A DNA stretch of 34,592 nucleotides from UBA1732 sp045114455 (GTDB lineage: Bacteria > Verrucomicrobiota > Lentisphaeria > Victivallales > UBA1829), in NCBI GenBank assembly GCA_045114455.1, contig JBGUKN010000058.1, forward strand, positions 1 to 34,592, given 5' to 3'. A program made the translations under genes and the position numbers. Of the stretch, positions 9,664 to 17,004 are shown piece after piece. The stretch's first letter is position 1, and every line of letters starts with the position of its first letter. A model generated the notes under the pieces. That model was not told the origin of the DNA. It worked only from the letters and a program-made list of their open reading frames with translations, and made no database searches.

Positions 9664-11151
9664 ATGAAACACAGTTTTAACAAGATGCTGGCTTCCGGCT
9701 CGATCATCGCCGGATCTCTGCTTCTCGCCACGGTCCTCTCCGCACAGGCTCCTGCCGGCGGCGTACCCGCAGGCGGCGCAGCTCCTGCCGGCGGCGCGCC
9801 CGCGATGGGCGGCTTCGGCGGCGGCATGGGCGGCTTCGGCGGCGGCCTCGGCGGCTTCGGCGCCGGTGCTCCTCCCGGTGGCGCGCCAGGCGGACAGAGA
9901 CCCGCTGGCGGACCCGGCGGCATGGGCGGCTTCGGCGGCATGGGCGGAATGCCCGGTGGCATGGGCGGCTTCGGTGGCGGCGCTCCCGCTGGCGGACCCG
10001 GCGCAGGCGCTCCGGGCGGCGCTGCGCCCGGCGGTCAGGGCGGAATGCCCGGCGGCATGGGCGGCTTCGGCGGCGGCATGGGCGGCTTCGGCGGCATGGG
10101 CGGAATGCCCGGCGGCATGGGCGGCGGCCAGGGCGGCATGCCCAGAATGGGCGGCATGGGCGGCGGCATGCCCAGAATGGGCGGCATGGGCGGCCTGGGT
10201 GGACAGCAGCGTGAAGCGAAGCCCGAAAAGAGAGAGAAGATGTCTTCCATCGCCTCCACCCGGACCGAGTTCCCCGACAACAAGTTCAAGGAAATGCCGC
10301 AGGAATATAACAACGTCTGTGAAAAAGCCGGCAAAGTCGTGTCCTTCAAGTACAAAACGCGTGACAATTCGAAGGCGGACAGCGCCGAAGTCGAGAAGAC
10401 CGCTCTCATCTATCTGCCTTACGGCTACGATGAAAAGGACACCAAGACCCAGTACAACATCCTGTACCTGATGCACGGCGGCGGCGGAAACGAGAATCAG
10501 TATTTCCACGGCGTAGATCAGAACAGCCAGATGAAGAACGTGTTCGACAACATGATCGCCAAGGGCGACGTCAAGCCGCTCATCGTCGTCACACCCACCT
10601 ACAACGTGCCGTACAGCAGCGACATGAACAGCACCAGCATGAACTTCCATCTCGAACTCGTCAAGGACCTGATCCCGGCGGTCGAAAAGCAGTACCACAC
10701 CTACGCCAAGGACGTCACCGCGGACGGCATCCACGCCTCCAAGTGGCATCGTGCGTTCAGCGGATTCTCCATGGGCGGCGTCTGCACCTGGGGCGTCTTC
10801 GACCATTGCATCGACCAGATCGGCTGCTACATCCCGATCAGCGGCGACAGCTGGATCGCAGGCATGGGCAATGGCGAAGGCTCTGCGAAGTATCTTGCGG
10901 AAACCTTCACCCAGAGCGGCTACAAGCCCACGGATTTCCGCGTCTACGCCGGCTGCGGCAGCCCCTCCGACATGGCCTACGGAAACCTGACTCCCCAGAT
11001 CGACGCCATGAAGAAGCATACCGATATCTTCAAGTATTGCGACAACTTCAAGGACGGGAATCTGTATCAGGCCTTCTCTGAAAAGAGCGGTCATGACAAC
11101 ACCACCATCATGAACATCATCTACAACGGCCTCCCGAAGATGTTCGAGTGA
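9664..11151 (+). CDS. Secreted CE1-like esterase with Gly/Met/Phe-rich repeat region
   Basis: The 495-residue product begins with a signal peptide (about 1-27, ending near LSAQA). A Gly-rich low-complexity stretch (31-180) is built from GGFGG, GGMGG and GGMPGGM units. An alpha/beta-hydrolase domain (about 195-495) then resembles the esterase-D / carbohydrate esterase family 1 fold seen in feruloyl and acetylxylan esterases. Visible features are the oxyanion-side LMHGGGG (269-275), the nucleophile elbow GFSMGG with Ser369, and a late GHD with His477. The likely role is cleavage of ester side chains on plant polysaccharide outside the cytoplasm, but the substrate is not shown. The ATG at 9664 follows AAAGGAAAT. 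The gene is monocistronic, with a terminator at 11214-11249. The Gly-rich region may be a linker or surface-anchoring segment; its function is unknown. Confidence 0.88.
   Translation: MKHSFNKMLASGSIIAGSLLLATVLSAQAPAGGVPAGGAAPAGGAPAMGGFGGGMGGFGGGLGGFGAGAPPGGAPGGQRPAGGPGGMGGFGGMGGMPGGMGGFGGGAPAGGPGAGAPGGAAPGGQGGMPGGMGGFGGGMGGFGGMGGMPGGMGGGQGGMPRMGGMGGGMPRMGGMGGLGGQQREAKPEKREKMSSIASTRTEFPDNKFKEMPQEYNNVCEKAGKVVSFKYKTRDNSKADSAEVEKTALIYLPYGYDEKDTKTQYNILYLMHGGGGNENQYFHGVDQNSQMKNVFDNMIAKGDVKPLIVVTPTYNVPYSSDMNSTSMNFHLELVKDLIPAVEKQYHTYAKDVTADGIHASKWHRAFSGFSMGGVCTWGVFDHCIDQIGCYIPISGDSWIAGMGNGEGSAKYLAETFTQSGYKPTDFRVYAGCGSPSDMAYGNLTPQIDAMKKHTDIFKYCDNFKDGNLYQAFSEKSGHDNTTIMNIIYNGLPKMFE
9754..10203 (+). repeat. 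In-frame Gly/Met/Phe-coding tandem-like repeats
   Basis: About 450 bases inside the esterase gene are made of imperfect repeats such as GGCGGCATGGGCGGCTTC and GGCGGAATGCCC, encoding GGMGGF and GGMPGGM units. Units vary in length and order but all keep frame. This kind of tract is prone to slippage, so copy number may vary between strains. Confidence 0.85.
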
Positions 11152-11213
11152 CCGTCTCTTTCCCCGGTGCGGACGGAACGTGTTCCGCGTCCGGGAGATG
11201 AAAAACTTTTTCG

Positions 11214-11249
11214 CGCCGCCGGGAGCCCCTGTTCCGGCGGCGTTTTTTT
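11214..11249 (+). terminator. Rho-independent terminator after the esterase gene
   Basis: A 9-bp GC stem, CGCCGCCGG (11214-11222) pairing with CCGGCGGCG (11234-11242), with an 11-base loop, is followed at once by seven T (11243-11249). It lies 62 bases past the esterase stop. Confidence 0.88.
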
Positions 11250-11272
11250 ATATACCTTCAGGTCAAAAAAAC

Positions 11273-11289
11273 TACCGGCTCAGCCGGTA
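11273..11289 (+). repeat. Left-end subterminal hairpin of the IS200-type remnant
   Basis: A perfect 7-bp stem, TACCGGC/GCCGGTA, closes the 3-base loop TCA. Its loop matches that of the right-end hairpin, as expected if both were recognised by the same TnpA. Confidence 0.78.
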
Positions 11290-11328
11290 AGTAGCCGAGA
11301 AATCTTTAGATTCAAGTTGCACAGAAAA

Positions 11329-11387
11329 GCCTCTTGGAGTACATTAAGCTTAGACTGCCAGTCAAAGCCAAAAGCAACCCAAGAGGC
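11329..11387 (+). promoter_or_regulatory. Leader hairpin that sequesters the tnpA ribosome binding site
   Basis: GCCTCTTGG (11329-11337) is fully complementary to CCAAGAGGC (11379-11387), and an inner stem GCTT-A-GACT / AGTC-A-AAGC forms around a GCC loop. The 3' arm contains AAGAGG, the only plausible Shine-Dalgarno for the tnpA ATG at 11394. IS200 is known to keep transposase low by folding its leader over the ribosome site, and this looks like the same device. Confidence 0.72.
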
Positions 11388-11393
11388 CAAGCA

Positions 11394-11561
11394 ATGCCAA
11401 AAGATAACACAGATAGTTTATCACACACCCGGTGGAATTGCAAGTACCATATCGTGTTTGCGCCGAAATTTCGTCGACAGGCTGTGTATGAGGATGAGGC
11501 GTATGAACAAATGACCTTCAAAGAGTACATTGACCCGTTTACGGGTGGCAAGAATGCGTAA
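11394..11561 (+). pseudogene. tnpA: IS200/IS605 TnpA transposase, in-frame internal deletion
   Basis: The 55-codon frame starts with the typical TnpA N-terminus (SLSHTRWNCKYHIVFAPKFRRQ) and jumps after about residue 33 straight to the typical C-terminal tail (FKEYIDPFTG). Full-length relatives are about 150 residues, so roughly 95 codons are missing without a frameshift. The lost part includes the HUH metal-binding motif and the catalytic Tyr of Y1 transposases, so the product cannot cut DNA. The ATG at 11394 lies just after a hairpin that holds its ribosome site. Confidence 0.85.
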
Positions 11562-11572
11562 GGCAGAAAAAG

Positions 11573-11699
11573 GGTCTAGAAGAAAGAATCCTCTAGACCT
11601 CGAACTAGTTCATTTTAACAAAACAAACACATGGGCCGCTTTAGCGGCGGCTCGAAAAGGGAATGCGATTGGCAGTCCATTCAGGGCCCGTGTCGGGCC
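11573..11699 (+). repeat. Internal hairpins in the right part of the IS200-type remnant
   Basis: Three perfect palindromic stems follow the tnpA stop: GGTCTAGA/TCTAGACC (11573-11599), GCCGC-TTTA-GCGGC (11635-11648) and GGCCCG-TGT-CGGGCC (11685-11699). No reading frame here looks real. They are structured 3' sequence of the element and may fold in single-stranded DNA or in RNA. Confidence 0.6.
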
Positions 11700-11731
11700 G
11701 CCAGTACCATCGCCTTCTAGGCGCAGTGCAT

Positions 11732-11752
11732 ACCACCAGCTCAGCTGGTGGT
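11732..11752 (+). repeat. Right-end subterminal hairpin of the IS200-type remnant
   Basis: A perfect 9-bp stem, ACCACCAGC/GCTGGTGGT, closes the loop TCA, the same loop as at the left end. A short T-run follows. Confidence 0.78.
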
Positions 11753-11757
11753 TTTGA

Positions 11758-12087
11758 TTGAGTTCATTTGATGCGGAAAAAAGCCGGGATCACGATCCTT
11801 GAACTTGCGTTTTTCCTGTGATGCGCCGTGTTTCCCGATCCCGTTGCAGAATCAACCTTTTTTTGAAAAGGGATTTGAAGCAACTTTTTTTCTAAAATAT
11901 ATAGAAAATACATTTGACATACCGCTTCTTCAGGATATATTGTTATATAATATCGGCAATCGGCGACTGTTCTCTCCTCCGAAACGCATCGGAAGGGGGT
12001 CCCGTACCGAACTCCGGCCGAATTCTAAAACCAGCTTCAGTCCGCGAAAGAAACCCGGCTGAATGCGTTAGCTTGGAGAATGAACGT
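11758..12087. other. Upstream region and leader of the secreted propeller gene
   Basis: These 330 bases after the IS remnant hold no gene. They are AT-rich from 11860 to 11955 and contain the promoter at 11914-11941. The leader from about 11948 to 12087 (about 140 nt) has a weak dyad, TCCGA-AACGCA-TCGGA, near 11978-11994. I do not recognise a known riboswitch in it. Confidence 0.5.
11914..11941 (+). promoter_or_regulatory. Sigma-70-type promoter for the secreted propeller gene
   Basis: A consensus -35 TTGACA (11914-11919) is followed after 16 bases by TATATT (11936-11941). A second, perfect TATAAT at 11946-11951 is too far from this -35 (26 bases) but could form an alternative start. The region is AT-rich in an otherwise GC-rich window. 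Confidence 0.72.
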
Positions 12088-13464
12088 ATGAACAAGACTT
12101 TATTGGCCACCGCGTTGGTCGTCATGGGCGGAGCTGCCCTGCTCGCCGGGGATGTAACCCGGTTCCGCGGGGATAACTCTCAGGGCATGTACAAGGAAGA
12201 AAAAGGCCTGCTGAAGACCTGGCCGCAGGAAGGCCTGACTCCGAAGTGGACCGCTACCGGCCTCGGCGAAGGCTGGTCGAGCGTGACCAAGGTCGGAAAC
12301 CGCCTGTACACCACCGGAACTGGCGGCGGCGCCCAGGGGCAGCAGGGACAGGGAATGGGTCCCGGCGCCCAGCGCGGCGGCCGCGGTCAGCGCGGCGGCA
12401 TGGGCGGACGCGGCGGCCAGCAGGGCGGCGCGCGGAAGGAGTTCGTGATCTGCCTGGACCTGGACGGCAAGGAAATATGGAAGACCGAGACCGGGAATGC
12501 ACGGCTGGAGGGCAACTACCCCGGCGCCCGCAGCACCCCGACCTACGTCCCCGGTGAAAAAGAGGGCGAAGGCCGTCTGTTCGTGACGACCGGAACCGGA
12601 TCGCTTTTCTGCCTGAACGCCGCCGACGGAAAGATCCTGTGGCAGAAGGATATCGCGGGCGAATACGGCTCGAAGTTCGGCATGTGGGGCATGGCTGAGT
12701 GCCCGGTCGTCAAGGACGGTCTGGTCTTCGTGACCGCTGGCGGCAGCAAGGCGCTCGTCGTGGCGCTGAAGGTCGCGGACGGCTCCGAGGCGTGGACTGC
12801 AAAATCCAACGACGATACGCTGGCCTATGTGACTCCGGTCATCGTCGGCGACCAGCTGATCGTGATGACGGGAAAGAAAGTGAACGGCATCAGCCTCAAG
12901 GACGGCGCCATCATGTGGGAAAATAACTATGCTCAGACCATGGGGCTGGGCGGCGGAATGGGCGGCGGCGTCAACTGCAATTCCCCCACGGTGGACGGCA
13001 AACGTTTCTTCGTGTCCGCCGGATACAACGGGGGCGGCGTGCTGTATGAGCTGAAAGAGGACGGCAAGGGCGTCAACGTCATCTGGACGAACAAAAACCT
13101 GGATCCGCATCACGACTGCACCGTGCTGGTCAACGGCAAGCTCTACGGCTCGAACTGGGCCAGCAACAACAGCGGCAAATGGATGTGCGTGGACTGGGAA
13201 TCGGGCGAGACCATCTATGAAACGCAGTGGGAACCCCGCCTCGGCAAGGGCTGCGTGATCTACGCGGACGGCCTGATTTACATGTACGAGGAAAACCGCG
13301 GCACGATCGCCATCGCAAAGCCCTCCGAAAAGCTCGATATCGTCAGCAGCTTCCAGATCAATTTCGGCGCCAAGGAACACTGGGCGCATCCCGTGATCTG
13401 CGACGGCATCATGTACGTGCGTCACGGGGACGTCCTCGGCGCGTTCGACATCAAGGCGAAGTAA
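12088..13464 (+). CDS. Secreted PQQ-like beta-propeller protein with Gly-rich insert
   Basis: The 458-residue product has a signal peptide (about 1-20, VVMGGAALLA), an F-R-G start motif (26-28), then repeated beta-propeller blades of the PQQ-binding-like/BamB type (DLDGKEIWKTETG, NAADGKILWQKDIAG, ALKVADGSEAWTA and so on). A Gly/Gln/Arg-rich insert (about 79-114) interrupts an early blade loop and recalls the Gly-rich region of the nearby esterase. The start at 12088 follows GGAG (12075-12078). The fold does not prove PQQ binding; such propellers often serve as scaffolds. It is related in kind to the three or four propellers of the downstream operon, but it has its own promoter and lies 224 bases before that operon. 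The cellular role is unknown. Confidence 0.87.
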   Translation: MNKTLLATALVVMGGAALLAGDVTRFRGDNSQGMYKEEKGLLKTWPQEGLTPKWTATGLGEGWSSVTKVGNRLYTTGTGGGAQGQQGQGMGPGAQRGGRGQRGGMGGRGGQQGGARKEFVICLDLDGKEIWKTETGNARLEGNYPGARSTPTYVPGEKEGEGRLFVTTGTGSLFCLNAADGKILWQKDIAGEYGSKFGMWGMAECPVVKDGLVFVTAGGSKALVVALKVADGSEAWTAKSNDDTLAYVTPVIVGDQLIVMTGKKVNGISLKDGAIMWENNYAQTMGLGGGMGGGVNCNSPTVDGKRFFVSAGYNGGGVLYELKEDGKGVNVIWTNKNLDPHHDCTVLVNGKLYGSNWASNNSGKWMCVDWESGETIYETQWEPRLGKGCVIYADGLIYMYEENRGTIAIAKPSEKLDIVSSFQINFGAKEHWAHPVICDGIMYVRHGDVLGAFDIKAK

Positions 13465-13688
13465 GACGGCCGCATCCGAACCGTTTCGGCGGGGCTGACC
13501 GCGGGGATGCCGTCCCCTATGGCAGCTCTGCCGGATTGCCGGCAGCATTCCGTATCCGTCTGCCGAGCCGTCTTTACGCAGGAAAACTGTACCATCGCGA
13601 TTCCGATTTGTCAATGTCATCTTCGTACGCGCGCGTGCGCCCTCGAACCGAATCGACCAACAACATCTCTCTCTGCAAGGAACCGACC
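13465..13688. other. Gap before the large operon; one strong dyad, no clear promoter
   Basis: These 224 bases hold a perfect 7-bp hairpin CTGCCGG-ATTG-CCGGCAG (13528-13545) without a T-tract. It could be an operator, an RNA stem or a weak terminator of the propeller gene. I found no near-consensus -35/-10 pair in front of the downstream operon, so that operon may use another sigma factor or read-through. Confidence 0.45.
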
Positions 13689-14315
13689 ATGACCGGAGAT
13701 AATCCGATGAAAAGAAAAAAGCTTGTCGTCTGCGCGTGCCGGAAATACCGGAAACTCCCGCAGGAGACGCTGGACGAGGCCGTGAAGACTGCGGCGGCCG
13801 AAGGCATTCCGTGCGAAATCGTGCCCGACCTCTGCCTGGAAGCGGTTTCCGGCCGGACATTCGCGGACAATGAATTGATCCTGGCATGCCAGACGCGGGC
13901 GGTCCGGGCGATGTTCGGCGCGGAGGTTGACTGTCTGGACGGACAGAAGGTTTCGCCGGAGGCCGTCCGGGATGCCGTTCATGCTCTCGCTGCGCCGCCG
14001 GACTGGATCCCGTGGTTCCCCGTCATTGACGCATCCCGTTGCGTGAACTGCGGGAAATGCGCCGATTTCTGCATGTTCGGCGTATATGAAAAGGTCGACG
14101 GCCGGTTCCGCGTCGTGCATCCCGCGGCGTGCAAGACGGACTGCCCCGCCTGTGCCAGGATCTGCCCCGCGAACGCGATCATTTTCCCGAAGTCCAAAGA
14201 GGAACGCCTGAACGGCGCTCTGGACGAACCGGTGAAGCCGTCTCCCGACGACCAGACATCCTTCCGCGAGCGTCTGGAGTACCGGAAGAAAGTGCGGCTT
14301 TTCCGCGACAGCTGA
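13689..14315 (+). CDS. Two-cluster ferredoxin-like protein with N-terminal Cys domain
   Basis: The 208-residue product is cytoplasmic, with no signal or membrane segment. An N-terminal part (about 10-85) carries scattered Cys (CAC at 15-17, C42, C49, C67, C82) in a pattern I cannot assign. The C-terminal part is a 2x[4Fe-4S] ferredoxin: C118, C121, C124, C128 and C148, C152, C155, C159. It probably feeds electrons to the radical SAM enzyme encoded 17 bases downstream, or to other members of the operon; this is inference from position. Two starts are possible: ATG at 13689 after AAGGA, and ATG at 13707 (202 residues) after GGAG. Both have good spacing. It is the first gene of the 15-gene operon. 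Confidence 0.82.
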   Translation: MTGDNPMKRKKLVVCACRKYRKLPQETLDEAVKTAAAEGIPCEIVPDLCLEAVSGRTFADNELILACQTRAVRAMFGAEVDCLDGQKVSPEAVRDAVHALAAPPDWIPWFPVIDASRCVNCGKCADFCMFGVYEKVDGRFRVVHPAACKTDCPACARICPANAIIFPKSKEERLNGALDEPVKPSPDDQTSFRERLEYRKKVRLFRDS

Positions 14316-14332
14316 ACAGAAACGAGGAACGC

Positions 14333-15526
14333 ATGAAACTGTCCGCCATTACACGGATCATGACCGGATGCTCGTGCCGGGCTCAGCGGAATCTGCTGCA
14401 GTTCGCCTGGAACGGGCATTGCGCGGTCCGTGCGTTCGAACGGCGGATGAAGCGGGGCGAACCGTTTTTTCCGGCGTTCCTGATGCTTTCGATCACAAAT
14501 CAATGCAACCTGAAATGCCGCGGATGCTGGGTCTCGCAGACGAATCCGCCCTGCAGGCTCACGCTTGAACAGATGCAGGGCATCATCGACACCGCCGCCC
14601 GCTACAAGTCGCGCTTCTTCGGTATTCTGGGCGGCGAACCGCTGTTCCATCCCGACCTCATGACGCTTTTCCAGAACAATCCGAAGGCGTACTTCCAGCT
14701 TTACACGAACGGGACGATGCTGGACCGGAAAACGGCGGACGAGCTTGCGGAACTCGGCAACGTGACGGCTCTCGTGAGCATCGAGGGGCTTGAGACGGAG
14801 TCCCGCCGGAGACGGGGCCGCGACGACGTGTTCGCACGTTCCATGGCGGGCCTTGAGGCCGCGGTGAAGGCCGGACTGTTCACCGGCGTGACCGCCAGCA
14901 TCAACAAAAAGAATTTCGACGAGCTCGTGAGCCGGGAATACCTCGACTTCCTCGTCGGCAAAGGCGTGCATTACATCTGGTATTTCATCTTCCGTCCGTG
15001 CGGGAGCGATCCCGACTATGAAAATGCCCTCGACCGCGAACAGGTGCTGAAACTCCGGCAGTTCCTGGTGGAACAGCGGAGGACGGCGAAGATCCTGATC
15101 CTGGACGCCTACTGGGACGCAGACGGACGTGCGCTCTGTCCAGGTGCGATGGGGCTCTCGCATCACATCGCCCCGAACGGCGCGGTGGAGTTCTGCCCGA
15201 TCATGCAGGCTGCGGACGGATTCCTGAACGCCGACGCATCCAATCTCGAGGCGATCTTCCAGCAGAAAACGTTGCTGGCGAGATTGCGGAAGTTCAGCGC
15301 GGGGCAGGGGCGCGACTGCATGGTCTTGAGGTCGCCGCACGAACTTTGCGATTGCCTGAAGTCGAACGGGGCGCAGGATTCCTCCGGGCGCGACGGGTTT
15401 TTCCGCGAACTCACGGAACGCGCCCCGATGTCCTGCCATGACGCCGGCGTCGAAATCCCCGAGCAGTCCGCGGCGTACCGTTTCGGAAAACGCAATTATT
15501 TCTTCGGATTCGGAGCCTACGGATGA
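14333..15526 (+). CDS. Radical SAM enzyme with extra C-terminal cysteines
   Basis: The 397-residue product has the radical SAM cluster motif CNLKCRGC (C58, C62, C65), followed by the family GGEPLFHPDL segment. Past the barrel a set of Cys (ALCPGA, EFCPIM, RDCMV, LCDC, MSCH) suggests an additional cluster-binding, SPASM-like tail. Radical SAM proteins cut S-adenosylmethionine to start radical chemistry. Here the likely target is the isoprenoid or another metabolite made by the next genes, by analogy with HpnH next to terpene cyclases, but this is not shown. The ATG at 14333 follows GAGGA. Its stop overlaps the next start (ATGA), so the two are probably coupled in translation. Confidence 0.87.
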   Translation: MKLSAITRIMTGCSCRAQRNLLQFAWNGHCAVRAFERRMKRGEPFFPAFLMLSITNQCNLKCRGCWVSQTNPPCRLTLEQMQGIIDTAARYKSRFFGILGGEPLFHPDLMTLFQNNPKAYFQLYTNGTMLDRKTADELAELGNVTALVSIEGLETESRRRRGRDDVFARSMAGLEAAVKAGLFTGVTASINKKNFDELVSREYLDFLVGKGVHYIWYFIFRPCGSDPDYENALDREQVLKLRQFLVEQRRTAKILILDAYWDADGRALCPGAMGLSHHIAPNGAVEFCPIMQAADGFLNADASNLEAIFQQKTLLARLRKFSAGQGRDCMVLRSPHELCDCLKSNGAQDSSGRDGFFRELTERAPMSCHDAGVEIPEQSAAYRFGKRNYFFGFGAYG

Positions 15527-17004
15527 ACGAGACGAAACAGACAGTCCCGCAGGACGCCGCGATCCGCGAAAAAATACGCCTGGCCGCCGCCGACCATGTG
15601 CGGACTGCGGGGCTGAATCCGCCGTTGAGTTTGCCGCTTCTGGCCCGCCACGCGGAAAAGATTCTCTCCGGGCTCGGCTTGAACGGACGCGGATTCGATC
15701 ATTATGGTATGATCGAGCTGAACAATGCGCTCTGGATTTCGTATTTCCCGCATATCGCCCGGAAACAGCGTCTCCTGCTCCTGCCGTTCTGCCTCCGCAA
15801 ACAGCCCGGCTGCCCCGCCGGCCATGACGACCTCGGCCTGATCTGCCGGGGATGCGGACAATGCGGCATCCCGCGCCTTTCCGCCGAGGCTGACGCGCTC
15901 GACATGCCCGTGCTGGTCGCGGAATCCAGTTCCGCTGTGGCGGACTGGGTGGAACAGGGCGACATTCAGGCGGTCGTCGGCGTCTCCTGCCTCGATTCAC
16001 TCGAAAAATCGTTCCCAGCCATGCTGCGTTCCGCCGTGCCGGGGATCGCCGTGCCGCTGCTCCGCGACGGTTGTAAGGACACGGTTTTCGACATGGACGA
16101 CCTGAAACGGGCTTTGTCCGTGTCGCAGGGCGGCGATTTGCACGAATTTTCCTACAGCGCGGTCCGTCCGAGGATCGACGCGCTGTTCACGCCGGACGGC
16201 GTTTCCGCATTCATCCCGGACAACATGCTCCGCGAGGAAGCCGTCCGCGCCCTGAGCGCACACGGCAAGCATTACCGTCCGAAGATCACGGCGGGCTGCT
16301 GGGCCGCGCTGACTCCTTCCGCGCCGGACCTTCCGGACTATCTGGAGCCTGTCGCGCTGGCCGTAGAGTGTTTCCACAAGGCGTCACTGATCCACGACGA
16401 CATCGAGGACGACGATGCGGAACGCTACGGCGAACCTGCATGCCATGTGCGGCTGGGGCTGCCGTCCGCACTGAATCTGGGCGACTATCTGATCGGGATC
16501 GGCTACCGTCTCTTCTGCCATGAATCCGTCCCGCCGGAAATGCGCGCGACGCTCTGCGAAGAAGCCTCGCTTGCCCATTGCGAACTTGCCCTCGGCCAGG
16601 CGCGCGAATTCGAGGCGCTGAACAGTAATGCCTTCGGAGTGGAGGAATGCCTTGAAATCCACCGCCTGAAAACCGCGCCCGCGTTCCGCGTGGCGCTCTT
16701 CGCCGCCGCGATCGCCGCCGGACGTTTCCGGGAGCTTCGCAATTTGTTCCATGCGTTCTCCGACAGGCTGGGGGCCGCTTATCAGCTTTATGACGACCTC
16801 GAAGACGCGGACGAAAACCCGGCGTCGGCGGTCGACGTTCTGATGCGCTCGGCGGGCTGCGACCGTGAAGCTGCCCGGGCGGAAGCCGTCCGCATGTATC
16901 AGACGCAGCGCGAGGAAATCTATGAATTGCTGGAACAGGCCGGCGACGTGCCGCTGAAGATATTCCTGTACCGCCTCGCCGGAAAGGTCCTGAACGATGT
17001 TTGA
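15523..17004 (+). CDS. DUF116 domain fused to a polyprenyl diphosphate synthase
   Basis: The 493-residue product is a two-domain fusion. Residues about 80-200 match the DUF116 pattern: LPFC (C90), C97, CRGCGQC (C108, C111, C114), VGVSC (C156) and DGC (C184). Residues about 235-493 are a trans-isoprenyl diphosphate synthase, with GKHYRP (248-253), first Asp-rich motif DDIED (292-296), RLKT (380-383) and second Asp-rich motif DDLED (423-427). Small residues Ser and Ala at positions 4 and 5 before the first motif, instead of aromatic ones, suggest a product longer than farnesyl diphosphate. The DUF116 part is probably a metal-cluster domain of unknown function. The fusion ties cluster chemistry to prenyl chain synthesis. 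It has GGAG 7 bases before its ATG and overlaps both neighbours. Confidence 0.88.
   Translation: MNETKQTVPQDAAIREKIRLAAADHVRTAGLNPPLSLPLLARHAEKILSGLGLNGRGFDHYGMIELNNALWISYFPHIARKQRLLLLPFCLRKQPGCPAGHDDLGLICRGCGQCGIPRLSAEADALDMPVLVAESSSAVADWVEQGDIQAVVGVSCLDSLEKSFPAMLRSAVPGIAVPLLRDGCKDTVFDMDDLKRALSVSQGGDLHEFSYSAVRPRIDALFTPDGVSAFIPDNMLREEAVRALSAHGKHYRPKITAGCWAALTPSAPDLPDYLEPVALAVECFHKASLIHDDIEDDDAERYGEPACHVRLGLPSALNLGDYLIGIGYRLFCHESVPPEMRATLCEEASLAHCELALGQAREFEALNSNAFGVEECLEIHRLKTAPAFRVALFAAAIAAGRFRELRNLFHAFSDRLGAAYQLYDDLEDADENPASAVDVLMRSAGCDREAARAEAVRMYQTQREEIYELLEQAGDVPLKIFLYRLAGKVLNDV

Larger units (their letters stand above)
11266..11757 (+). mobile_element. Deleted IS200/IS605-type element (non-autonomous remnant)
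   Basis: The segment has the parts of an IS200-type insertion sequence: a left subterminal hairpin with loop TCA (11273-11289), a leader hairpin hiding the tnpA ribosome site (11329-11387), a tnpA reading frame (11394-11561), several further hairpins, and a right subterminal hairpin also with loop TCA (11732-11752). At about 490 bp it is shorter than a full IS200 (around 700 bp), the loss lying within tnpA. Such elements use imperfect palindromes rather than terminal inverted repeats, so exact borders cannot be fixed here. With both ends kept it could in principle be moved by a TnpA supplied elsewhere, like the deletion derivatives known for this family. Confidence 0.8.

Noticed and set aside
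9754..10203. CRISPR or non-coding tandem array
   Set aside because: The repeats vary in length, keep the reading frame and encode the Gly-rich segment of a secreted protein; there are no spacers.
9610..11094. 494-codon minus-strand frame rich in Ala and His
   Set aside because: It is the mirror of the Gly-rich esterase repeats; its AHAAH pattern is explained by the reverse complement of Gly/Met codons.
11530..11757. 75-codon frame after the tnpA remnant
   Set aside because: It runs through palindromic 3' sequence of the IS200-type element, has no good start site and no family match that I can see.
11946..11951. Perfect TATAAT as the main -10 box of the propeller gene
   Set aside because: It is 26 bases from the TTGACA; TATATT at 11936-11941 has proper 16-base spacing. 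It is kept only as an alternative.
13979..16000. 673-codon minus-strand frame across the radical SAM and DUF116 genes
   Set aside because: It is antisense to two clear enzyme genes and has no recognisable motif; the same holds for the long antisense frames at 12100-13887, 22193-23548 and 26966-28864.
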